From contig CM055095.1 of assembly GCA_029204225.1 (NCBI GenBank), positions 64,992,158 through 65,056,157 of the forward strand: a DNA stretch of 64,000 nt. Direction: 5' to 3'. The notes below the pieces were generated by a model, which made no database searches, had not been told where the DNA came from, and was given only the letters and a program-made list of their open reading frames with translations. The DNA comes from Diphasiastrum complanatum (Eukaryota; Streptophyta; Lycopodiopsida; Lycopodiales; Lycopodiaceae). Shown here one piece after another: positions 33,830 through 43,579 of the stretch (its first letter is position 1; each line of letters begins with the position of its first letter). Both the position numbers and the translations under genes were made by a program.

Positions 33830-34700
33830 TTCATTCAAATTACGAGTCTTGTCAATAAAGCATTACTATGGCATCATTGCTTAGGACACTTGAATTATGC
33901 ATTTGTTTTGAACATGTCCAAACCATCCATGGTTCTTGATCTCAACTATCCTTTTAGTAAGGTCAATCTCCTTGTTTGTCATAGCTGCATCTTTGGAAAG
34001 CAGGCTAGGATTCCTTTTAGATCGAACCATAGGCATGCAGCAAAGGATTTGTTAGATGTTGTTCATACAGATATATGTGGACCTATGCAAACCTTTTCAT
34101 TGCTAGATGCAAAATATTTTATTACCTTTATTGACGAATTCTCCAGAAGAACAGCTGTTTACTTCATTAAGTAGAAATCAGAGGCTTTCATCAAATTCAG
34201 ACAATTCAAAGAGCATGCAGAAAATCAAACTGGCAAATGAATCAAAGCATTGAGGTCCGACAATGGGAGAGAATATATCTCCACCAAATTCAAGGAGTAC
34301 TGCCTTAACAATGACGTTGAACAACAATACATTACCTCCTATTCGCCTCCGTCAAATTGCCTTGTTGAGAGAAAGAACAGAACCTTAGTCGAGTCAACAA
34401 AGTGCATGTTGTCACATGCAACACTTCTGAAGTCCTTCTGGGCTGAAGCTGTTTCAACAGCAACCTATATTCAGAACAGATGTCCTACTAAAGGTCTCTC
34501 AAACAAAACACCATTTGAAGTTTGGACAGGTACCAAACCTTCTTTATTAAACTTACGAGTTTTTGGATGTACTGCTTATGCGTAGATACCTCATGATCTC
34601 ACAAAGAAGCTCGACTTCCAGAGTATAGAATGTATTTTCATCAGCTACACTACTTCAGATCAAGCCTACAAGCTGTTCAATCCCATCAAGTCGAAGTTAT
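33830..34700 (+). pseudogene. copia pre-integrase and integrase, nonsense-only decay
   Basis: LLWHHCLGHLNYAFVLNMSK, CHSCIFGKQARIPFRSNH (zinc-binding HHCC), LDVVHTDICGPMQT (first Asp), YFITFIDEFSRRTAVYFIK, stop, then RSDNGREYIS (second Asp) and NCLVERKNRTL (Glu), FWAEAVSTATYIQNR, PSLLNLRVFGCTAYA, stop, IFISYTTSDQAYKLFNPI. Stops at 34172, 34238 and 34583 are all in the same uninterrupted frame. NC in place of NG before VER is a further change near the active site. Confidence 0.85.
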
Positions 34701-35779
34701 TCACTACCCAGAACGTCATCTTAATCGAAGATCAGTTTCAAGACCTCAAGGGAAAAGGCACAGCCCATCCAGCCGACCTGTCAGATTCTCCTGACATATT
34801 GAACTTTACAGTTCCTCAATCGACTATTCCCCTTAATGGACCAAGCTCATCTACTTTTGACGAACAACAAATCAACGAAAAATCAAAAGATGATGATGTT
34901 GTAATTGAGTGACTACAGTATGATGGAAATGATCAACCTCTATTACCCAGAAGATCTTCAAGAACTAGCAGACCACCTCAAAGTTATATTGATGAGTCTG
35001 TAGCCTACCTTGTTCAAGAACCGACATTTGTCCAAGAGGCACTCAATTAGCCTGATTCAGATCTCTAGAAAGAAGTTATGGATAAAGAGTATTCATCTCT
35101 TATCAAGAATGAGACATGGACAATTGTCAAATTACCTGCTAGTAGAAACGTAGTTGATTGCAAATGGATCTTCAAAGTCAAGTACAATGCAGATGGAAGC
35201 ATCAACTAGAGAAAGACACGACTTGTCACTAGGGGTTCTTCTCAGGTTCTCAATGTTAATTATATTAAGACTTTCAGTCTAGTAGTCAAGCATTCTTCTA
35301 TTCAACTTTTGCTATCATTTGCCACTACAGCAGATTTGGAAATACATCAAATGGATGTACAGACAACATATCTTAATGGAGTTATTGAAGAAGACATTTA
35401 CATGGTGCAATCTGAAGGTTATGATATTGAAGGTGAACACAATCATGTGTGTAAATTCCATAAAGCACTTTATGGCTTGAAGCAATCTGTTCGAGCGTGG
35501 TTTCAAAGGATCAATACTTTTCTTATTGATCACGGCTACATACGAAGCTCTTTAGATTCCAATATTATTTCAAAGCTGTGCAACGGTCTTTTATACATGG
35601 ATGATAGATTGCTTTTCAGCAATAGTACCGATCTGATAAAAGAGACCAAGACAATTTTCCAAGTTCGACATGACCGATCTGGGCGAAGCTCATTTCTGCC
35701 TTGGTATTCAAATACACAAAGACAAAAAACAGAAGTTGCTCTACATTACTCAACAAAGGTACAGTCAGATATAATCTAA
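34701..35779 (+). pseudogene. copia linker and reverse transcriptase, same frame
   Basis: Continues the preceding frame with stops at 34910, 35048, 35066 and 35207 but no frameshift. RT motifs: KEVMDKEYSSLIKNETWTIV, VVDCKWIFKVKYNADGSIN, TRLVTRGSSQVLNVNYIKTF, HQMDVQTTYLNGVIEEDIYM (first catalytic Asp present), KALYGLKQSVRAWFQR and LLYMDDRLLFSN (YMDD). The normal AFLNG is TYLNG and LYVDDI is LYMDDR. After about 35680 the frame drifts from the family and stops at 35779. Confidence 0.85.
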
Positions 35780-36632
35780 TTAATTGCAAGTTAGCTCTCT
35801 CACCATTGGAACTAGGTCTCAAATTATCAAAGGACTAGTGTCCTCAAACAATTGAAGAAAAGCAACAGATGCATGAGTATCCTTACTATTCTATTATAGG
35901 ATCTCTTATGTATGTCATGATCTGTACCAGGCCAGACATAGCTTTTGCAGTCAGCTCTCTCAGCTAGTTTATGACTAACCCTGGTGTGACACATTGGAAG
36001 GCTCTTATCAAAGTCATGAGATATCTTCGAGCTACTATGGACTTTTGCATTTGTTATGGAGAAGTCGACAACGACAAACTCAATCTACTCAGTGGTTACA
36101 CATATGCAAATTGGGCAGGAGATGTAGACACTCGTAAATCCACTTTCGGATTTACATTCTTCCTCAACAATGGTCCAATTTCCTGGAACTGTCACAAGCA
36201 ATCTTCAATAGCTCTATCTTCCATTGAATCAGAGTATATTGCAGCCTCTCAGGCTACAAAGAAAGCAATTTGGTTGAGGAATCTACTCTCAGATATCAAT
36301 CTGAATCAATATGCTCCGACGACATTATTTTGTGATAACAAAAGTGCCATAGCTTTATCAGCCAACCCTAGATTTCATTCTAGAAGCACATTCAACTAAA
36401 GTATCATTTCGTCAAAAAAAAAGTTCTCAACGAAGAGGTCAAATTGCAGTACTGTAGAACACAAGATATGACATCAGATATTTTTACCAAAGCATTAAGT
36501 TTGGAAGCACATAGAAGATTTTGTGTAGAACTAAGTCTGAAGGTCAAGGCATTCAAGGATTCAGATAGGATCCGCTCCCTCCGTAGATGTTGGCAGGTCA
36601 TAGGAGCCTCTGCGCAAGATTTCATAGCCAAC
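35780..36632 (+). pseudogene. copia RT end and RNase H
   Basis: Another frame: YYSIIGSLMYVMICTRPDIA, FAVSSLS, stop, FMTNPGVTHWKALIKVMRYL. RNase H: SGYTYANWAGDVDTRKSTFG, where the usual SDAD has become TYAN so the first catalytic Asp is lost; SSIESEYIAASQATKKAIWL; LFCDNKSAIALSANPRFHSR. After a small deletion and frameshift near 36390, VKLQYCRTQDMTSDIFTKAL closes the protein. At 36636 it meets a minus-strand copia head to head. Confidence 0.85.
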
Positions 36633-37421
36633 TAGATCTCTGTCATCCATTGTCTTTGACTCATCAAATCTAATGTCTCTGACAGTCTTGATCTATTTGT
36701 TGTCAGGCATATAGATCCTGTAGTATGATGAATGAATATCATATCCTACGAGGAATCCTTGTTCCACCTTTTCATCTAGCTTCTTTCTTTTCTAATCTGG
36801 AATGTGGGCATATGCAATGCATCCGAAAATGTGCATGTGTGTCAGACTTGGTTTGTTGCCCCACCATATCTCGTGTGGCATGGTATGTGCAATACTGGAT
36901 CTACCGATTCAGTTCTACAAGTCGTCAATAAAAGTGATGTAGTACTTTGAACTTTTCAGGGAGACCACATCAAACGGTCCACATATGTCAAAGTGTACCA
37001 ATTCCAAGAGTTCTTTCATTCTGAAAGAGTCCTTGGTGAATGGTATACATGACATCTTGTCTTTGATGTTGACACTAGTGAATGCTACGCTCCGACTAGC
37101 GTTGTATAGAGCAATTGTATTTATGTGATACAGCCTCCTGTGCCATATAATATCCATTGATTCGTTGATTTGGTGAGCTTGCTCTGAAGGTACTCGGATC
37201 TTGAGGTGATACAGGTTCCCCTTTCGTTTTCTTGTGGTGACAAGCTGAGTGGTTGCGGCTTCACCCACTTTGTAGGTATCGCCTTCAAAGATGACTATTA
37301 GTCCTACATCTACCATATTAACAACAAATAGTAGGTCCTTCTGAAGAGTGGGCATGCATAGAGTGTCGTTGAGCCTTCTGTCTCTTCCTCTGGTGCTTAA
37401 CCACGGTGGGGTCTTTGCCAT
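36620..37421 (-). pseudogene. copia protease end, pre-integrase and core-deleted integrase
   Basis: Minus strand: MPTLQKDLLFVVNMVDVGLI, DTYKVGEAATTQLVTTRKRK, MDIIWHRRLYHINTIALYNA, ELLELVHFDICGPFDVVSLK and YYITFIDDL, then a TAG, after which the frame resumes at SIAHTMPHEIWWGNKPSLTH, IFGCIAYAHIPD, stop, FLVGYDIHSSYYRIYMPDNK and KTVRDIRFDESKTM. The second Asp and Glu blocks are deleted between 36900 and 36920. The first Asp block reads HFD instead of HSD. The gag end and protease active site are also missing on the upstream side. Confidence 0.8.
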
Positions 37422-37779
37422 CCCATCTCAGATTGGTCAGCTGATCTTTAAGAAACATAATTTGGCTTTGTAATTTCGTTTGAAATCTGGTCAACAAAGT
37501 ATCCCACATTTCCCTTGCTTTGGAGAGTGTGGCTAGATCAAGTGTCAAGCTGTCTTTGATGGATGATGACAACACAACTACTGCCTTGTCATTCTTCTCT
37601 CTCCATTTGCGTAGCTCCTTGCCAGTGGTTGTGGGAATCTCTTCTATGCCATCAACCCAGAGCCATAGACCTTCTCCTTTCAGTATGAGAGAAGTCTTCA
37701 GCTTCCATGCTAGGAAGTTTGATCCTGAGGAGTCAAGGATCATGTAGATCTTTGATTGAATGTTGTTAATGGATGCCAT
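37422..37779 (-). pseudogene. copia gag N-terminus
   Basis: Minus strand from ATG at 37779: MASINNIQSKIYMILDSSGS, NFLAWKLKTSLILKGEGLWL, REMWDTLLTRFQTKLQSQIM and FLKDQLTNLRWDGKD, a DUF4219/UBN2-type gag. It stops mid-domain near 37400 where it joins sequence from the protease/pre-integrase region, so about 500 codons are deleted between. Confidence 0.8.
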
Positions 37780-37821
37780 AGCCTGAAGGAATCAGGTAGG
37801 GCTCTGATAATCAGAAGTCGT

Positions 37822-37834
37822 GGCTCTAATACCA
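37822..37834 (-). other. primer-binding site, one mismatch
   Basis: Minus strand TGGTATTAGAGCC, 43 bp upstream of the gag ATG at 37779. Confidence 0.75.
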
Positions 37835-37835
37835 T

Positions 37836-38430
37836 TGTTGATGTGAAATTGAAATCGGAACGAAATGAACTGAAGCAAAACAAAACGAAATGAAACAGTT
37901 CGAGCTCTCATACCACTGATGGGAGAAAGAAATAGCTTGAAGTAAAACAAAACGAAATGAAATGAAATGAAACGAAAACGAAATGCGATGAAGGCCGGAT
38001 AGAGCCGACTTGGCAGGAGTAGCTATTGCTATTGACTGCGGTCTAACTCTCTTCCAAACTGCAAATCTTTTGATATCTGTTATAAAAATAAAACTTGTAA
38101 ACAACAGATAATGTTGAGTAAAACAACAACATAAATTTATCTACTGCTAGCATGCATTCCAATATCTATTTTCCAGATCAGCTCATTGGCACGAGAGATG
38201 TTCTCTCTCATGAATAAAAATGACTAGCTACTACTAATCTGTAAACTCACTCTGTGTCTGTGACTATCTTCCTGACTGTCTTCTTCTTGATGTGTCTAGC
38301 AATACGTATATTCAGAGTAACATTTCTGATTAGAGAGATTAAACAATCTACAACTAATCTCAGATTACAAGAGCGGCAGATTAGGCACGTCTTAACGCTC
38401 TTCTACTGACATCATCATAACAGATCAGAA
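37836..38430 (-). repeat. 5' LTR of minus-strand copia, outer end not fixed
   Basis: The inner end is set by the PBS (plus-strand TGTTGATG). A run of GAAAT/CGAAA pentamers fills 37858-37990. No second copy exists, so the outer boundary is a guess. Confidence 0.4.
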
Positions 38431-39491
38431 ATCTGTACTACATGGTACTTGTTTGATCTTTCTGGTCCTTTGGAGCGCGAAGAGTTTCGTGTCACGAAGA
38501 AATTTGTGTCATGTCGTGTCACCTGACCTTCTCCTGTTGTTCGTGCATTAGCTGCCTTCTGTCCCGTTGGACAATGCCTTCACGCTACAGACCTTCGCCT
38601 TTTGCTTAAAGACCCTTTTCGCGATTTTAAGGGCAATGTCGCTTTCTCATGGGCAGTGTCACTTTTTCAAGGCCACTTTTGCTTATTCCCGAAAGGAGAA
38701 AAAGACAAAAAACCCGAACGTAGGCCTGAAAAATATTTCTAAGGCATTTAGAGACAGTGTCACCTTTTTTTCGAAGGAATTTTCTAAGGCATTGGAGACA
38801 TTGTCACCTTTTTTGCAGCTTCTGAAGTTCCATTTCAGTGAGAAAGGACACAGAAGAGCCTGCAAGAGTTAGTTTGAATTATTGATTGTTCTATGAGGCA
38901 AAAAGTGATTTGAACCCTCGTAGACAGCAATAACTCTCGCACCACTGAGAAGTAACCTTCGCAGACCATCCCATTCTCTTCAAAATGTTGTTTTCCATCA
39001 GTGATGAAATCTACGAGAGTTAGTTTCAAATATTGAATGATCTGTAAGGAAATAAGTGAACTTTTTATCTAAAGAACCTTCGCAGACATCAATAACTCTC
39101 AAATCTCTGGGAAACAACCTTCACAAGCTTCACACAAGTTATATCTGACCCAGATCCACTGACCCAGATCCAGCTACTGTTAAGAGGACGAGAATTAGTT
39201 CCCAGTAGATTGCAAGAAAAGTGAGTTTTTGACTGCAAAACAGTATACAGAACTCTCGCATCATGACCAACCCTCGCAATGAGTAACCTTTGCAGATAGG
39301 ATTAATAGAAAGACATTAGAGAAAATTTGGCCATGGAAAGAGCCCTATAAGGATTTCCACGTAGGATGACAATTTTTTGGCAATGTAAAATACTAAAATA
39401 AATCTTTTTTCTGCCCGAAATCCTGCCCACACAGTCTTCAATGGTTAGCTATTATGTGCATAGTATAATCTGTGGCTGAAAAAAAAAAAAT
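38431..39491. other. repeat-like spacer without coding signal
   Basis: GTGTCACTTTTT-type words occur at 38.63-38.81 kb. From 38860 to 39300 a roughly 130-bp theme recurs about three times with heavy divergence (GAGAGTTAGTTT, CTCTCGCA, AACCTTCGCAGAC). The theme resembles the 19.45-20.9 kb array (AGAGTTACTTCC, CTTGCAGACTGG), so both may descend from one element. Confidence 0.5.
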
Positions 39492-39650
39492 CATAACTTC
39501 TGAATGACAACTCGGATTGAGATGATTAAGGTGCCATTAGAATGCCCTCGACGAGAGCTTTCAATGACATCGAACGTGACCCAGTTTCAAACTATGCTGA
39601 AGAAGTTATGGCCAATCAAAGTTTTGGTCGGTCAACACTTGGTCAACCTA
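39492..39650. repeat. dispersed repeat shared with 27830-27995
   Basis: Same ordered blocks as the other copy, with scattered substitutions. It lies just left of the copia family 2 LTR. Confidence 0.8.
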
Positions 39651-39676
39651 TTGAAATATTGAAAAAATCTATCTAA

Positions 39677-40263
39677 TGTTGTAATTAGGGGTCCTAAAAA
39701 TGCCAAAGATGAATTGAGCTCTTTTGGCTCAGTAAAGACCCATCTTAGAATAAAATATTCAAGGTAGCTAGAAGTAGAAACTCGAGCTACCATAGGAATT
39801 GTCATTTGTACTTTGCATGCCACATTTAATGCATGAAAATACTAGGTGGCACAATTAGACATATTGAGGTGGCTTGAATAAGTCTAGATAGCTTGAGAGG
39901 TGGATTCATAACTCCAATTCAACTCAAAGTAGGAGGAGAGTCCATGGATCTATATATATGTGATGTACTCTCATTGAGAAGATGATGATTTTTGTGTGTA
40001 ATGCAAATTTGGAGACTAAGCTCTTTGTGTCCTCTCTCTCTCTACTCGAGTTTGTACTTTCATATTCTCTCTCTAGTCGAGTTGAGGCATTTATTGTACT
40101 TAGTTTCATGTTTTGTTGATAGATCTTGCTTGTAACACAATAATATTTCTTGTTTGATTAGCTTTTCTATTGTCAATCAATGCTAGGTTGATCTTTATGG
40201 TATTATTGAGCTTAGGAGATCAAAAGTACATGTGTAGGGCATCCCACATGTGTGAATTCATCA
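39677..40263 (+). repeat. copia family 2 5' LTR
   Basis: Starts TGTTGTAATTAGGGG and ends GAATTCATCA before the PBS. Similar throughout to 61132-61709 and, in its 3' half, to 60810-61131. A TATATATA run occurs at about 39950-39960. CACATGTG at 40245-40252 near the end corresponds to CACACGTGTG in the 3' LTR. Confidence 0.9.
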
Positions 40264-40276
40264 TGGTATCAGAGCC
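40264..40276 (+). other. primer-binding site
   Basis: TGGTATCAGAGCC directly after the LTR. Confidence 0.9.
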
Positions 40277-40436
40277 TACCTAAGATTTACAAGCAAATCT
40301 AATCAAAAAGTTTGCAAATTTGATCAGATTTCAAGCTAGAAATTGTCTAGATTCTACTTTCTAGCTAGTTTGCAGTTTTCTGGTGATATAGAGCTTCAAA
40401 CCACTTTGAATGGTCTAGATCAGATACTGTACGGAA

Positions 40437-41000
40437 TTTCAGGTGCAGGCACGTGTGAAATCCGCCCATTTTCAATTTGGTGGTTCTCTCTCACCTTAGA
40501 TCCAAATTTCATGCAATTTGGCCCACTAGAAAGCTAGAAATGTGTAGAATCTGATGCGAATTTAATCATACAGCTGGATAAGCCAATCAAAAGCTATAAG
40601 CTTTTGAATAGTCGTAGGTAGGGTGCCTAGACCTGTGGCAAATCGGGAGTACATGTCATCTATTGTCTGAATGATCACAAAAATCATCCAGAAGTTGACC
40701 AATCTCATCTATACGTGTACAAGATTTCAGGTGCAGGCACGTGCGAAATCCACCCATTCTCAGTTTGGTGGTTCTCTCTCACCTTAGATCCAAATTTCAC
40801 TATAAAGCTAGAAATGTGTAGAATCTGATGCAATTTGAATTATGACAGTTGGATAAGCCAATCAAAAGTTATAAGCTTTTGAATAGTCGTAGGTAGGGCG
40901 CCTAGACCTGTGGCAAATCAGAGTACATGTCATTTATTGCTCGAATGATCACAAAAATCATCCAAAAGTTGACCAATCTCATCTATATGTGATTTAGACA
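40437..41000. repeat. 288-bp tandem duplication in the leader
   Basis: AGGTGCAGGCACGTG at 40441 recurs at 40729, and the following blocks (TTTGGTGGTTCTCTCTCACC, TAGTCGTAGGTAGGG, CCTAGACCTGTGGCAAATC, AGTTGACCAATCTCATCTAT) recur in order. The copies differ by several substitutions and short deletions. Each carries a palindrome around AAAAGCTATAAGCTTTT. Confidence 0.9.
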
Positions 41001-41072
41001 AAATTTAGAGAATCTAGGCAAATTGTTTCATACAAATAGATTGTATTTGAGTCAACTTGTCATTTTTGGAGT

Positions 41073-41090
41073 ATTTCACACGTGTGAAAT
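41073..41090. other. 18-bp perfect palindrome with a G-box core
   Basis: ATTTCACACGTGTGAAAT is identical to its reverse complement. It contains CACGTG and lies in the copia family 2 leader. Confidence 0.9.
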
Positions 41091-41549
41091 TCAGAGAACC
41101 ATAAGTTTTGCCATACTTCATCTTTTTTGATGATTCAAATCTTGTTTTAGAGAGATTGTCAAGCTAGTGAGATCTATCTCACAATCTTTTGCTTAGTCAT
41201 TGAACAGAACATTGTTAGTATTGAATATGCACAAGCCTCACAATCAACAAATGATTAGGTGTTATGATCCAATCCAAAATAGCTTCTTCTCAGCCTCTGA
41301 TCTTCAATAGACCTAAAATATGCTTTTGATCCACAAGTTCAACTCACAAAACAAAGGTTAGTAAGATTTGATCAACAATGCAATGCATAATCATGATAGA
41401 ACTTGATCAAACATCCAAATATCATCATAAATGGAAACCTTACTAAAAATAGTAGCCAACTAGCTCTTGGTTTTTTACCCTTGATTGGTTCCTATAGTGA
41501 GAAGATAAGCAATTTTTTCATCCATCTTTTTTTATTTCCAACGTTCTTT

Positions 41550-43579
41550 ATGTCTTCAATGGGTGCCTTTCTATTAGAAGCAAGTGAAAGATTGTCAACC
41601 TCCAATTACTCAATTTGGAAGGTTAGGATGGAATCTGTCTTAATTCTACAAGATGTGATGGATATTGTACTTGGCATTGAAGAAGAACCACAAATTCCTC
41701 AAGAAATTCCAAAGTACAAAAAGAGAGCTAGGATGGCTCTACATTATATTAAAATGAATGTCTCAAATGACATCTTTAGATAAATTGGTGCTTGTACTAA
41801 TGCCAAAGATGCTTGGGATACTCTCAAGTCCATCTATGAGGCAAAGAATACTTCTAGACTCTAACACTAAGAAACCAAATTTTTCAAAGTGTACAGAGAA
41901 GTGATGAATGTGCTTCAGCTTATGTAATGAGAGTTAAAGACCTCCATAGAGAATTGTCATGCATAGGAGACTCCATCAACCAAAATGAACTTGTTCAAGT
42001 CATAATTAGTGGGTTAAAGGAGAAATATGACAACCTTGTTCAGAGTTATGCCATTAAGGAGGAGCTACCAAGTTTGGAAGCACTCCAAAGTGTGCTTATT
42101 TCTGAAGAATCAAGACAAGAGTATAAACTCTTGAAAATGGAAAGACTGTCTCTCAACATTGATGGTAAAGCCCTCTTTCCCAAAGACAAGCACAAGTCAA
42201 GAAGTAAGAATCAACACCAATCCTCTTCAAGCAAGAACAATCTTATTTCCAAGGAGAAAGGAGAAGAGGATGAGTCCTTTCAAGCTTTCAAATCCAAGAA
42301 GAAGAAGAAAAACATCAAGTGTTTCTTTTGTGGCAAGAAGGGGCATTATGCCACCAATTGCTTCAAGAAGAAGAGTCAATTCAAGCAAGCTAAGATTTCC
42401 AATGAAGAGAAGGAAGATGCTCATGCAAGTGATGGAGAGGGATCTCTTATGGTCTCGAGTTTTTCTTCATCACCTTTCAAGAAGTATGGTTCGTGGTACA
42501 GCAACAGTGGAGCTTCCTCACATATGTGTAGCTCCAAGCATTCTTTTTCATCCATGACACCTTATGAAGGAGCCAAGAAGTCCATCTACACAGCAAATGA
42601 TCATGAGTGTGCTATTGAAGGCATAGGGACCATTCCCTTAAAGCTTTTATCATCAAAAGTTCTTTCTCTGTCTAAAGTACTTTTTGTTCCTAAGTTAACA
42701 AAAAATCTTATTAGTACTGGGCAATTGCTTGATAGTGGACTAGGTGTGAGTTTCAATGTTGATACATGTACAATCAAGAAGCATGATGAGATCCTTGCAT
42801 TTGGGTCTAGATATGGTGGAATCTACAAGCTTGATCCCAAAGTGTATGCTAACTCTTGTGATGGTGCTTTGCTTCTCATATTTCTTTGGAGGAACTATGG
42901 CATAGAAGGTTGGGGCATCCTAACTATAGTTCTATGGTGTCCATGGTCAAGAAAGCCAAAGCTATTAGCTTGCCTAATCGTATCTCCAAGAATTTCAAGC
43001 CATGTGAGGCTTGTGCCATATCTAAATCTCATAAAAAGCCTTTTTCTAAGTCATCTATTAAGACTACACATCCATTGGAGCTCATACACTCGGATGTGCA
43101 CTTCTCATCTTCAAAGAGCAAGGGTGGTGCTATTTGCTTTGTAACTTTCATTGACACAAGATTTACTTGGTTATATCTTCTAGCTTCAAAGTCTATGGTG
43201 TTTGACTATTTTCCAAAGTTCAAAGCTCTAGTTGAAATGCAATTTTCATACAAAATCAAGATTCTTAGAAGTGATGGAGGTGGTGAGTACACTTCCAATA
43301 AATTTCATGATTGTTGTGAGCTTGAAGGCATTAAAAGGGAGTTTTCTTGTGCACATACACCATCTCAAAATGGGGTGGCTGAAAGAAAGAATAGAACCTT
43401 GTGAGAATGTGCCAAAACCATTAGAATTGAGACATCCTTGCCAAAAGACTGTTGCGGTGAGGCCATCAATTGTTCAAACTATCTTTGCACTCAACTCCCT
43501 CATGTTGCACTTGGAGGAAAGTCACCATATGAAGCACTTTATTTGAAGAAACCTAAGGTTGATCACCTTAGAGTATTTG
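41550..43579 (+). pseudogene. copia family 2 gag-protease-integrase (5' half)
   Basis: ATG at 41550 gives MSSMGAFLLEASERLSTSNY, parallel to family 1. The capsid region runs to about 42150, with TAA at 41781-41783 and a frameshift near 41865. Intact zinc knuckle CFFCGKKGHYATNC at 42320-42361. No stop separates gag from protease here. The protease motif reads YSNSGASSHM, with catalytic Asp changed to Asn at 42503-42505. After a frameshift near 42880 come ELWHRRLGHPNYSSM and CEACAISKSHKKPF, then the integrase core: IHSDVH, a FIDTRFTW block lacking DYS, RSDGGGEYTS, QNGVAERKNRTL, then a TGA. It stops at 43579 at the insertion point of element A. Confidence 0.9.
43575..43579. other. left target-site duplication of element A
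   Basis: ATTTG precedes TGTTGTAAAGC; the matching ATTTG is at 59346-59350. The empty site GAGTATTTGGATGC is present at about 16405-16418. Confidence 0.95.
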
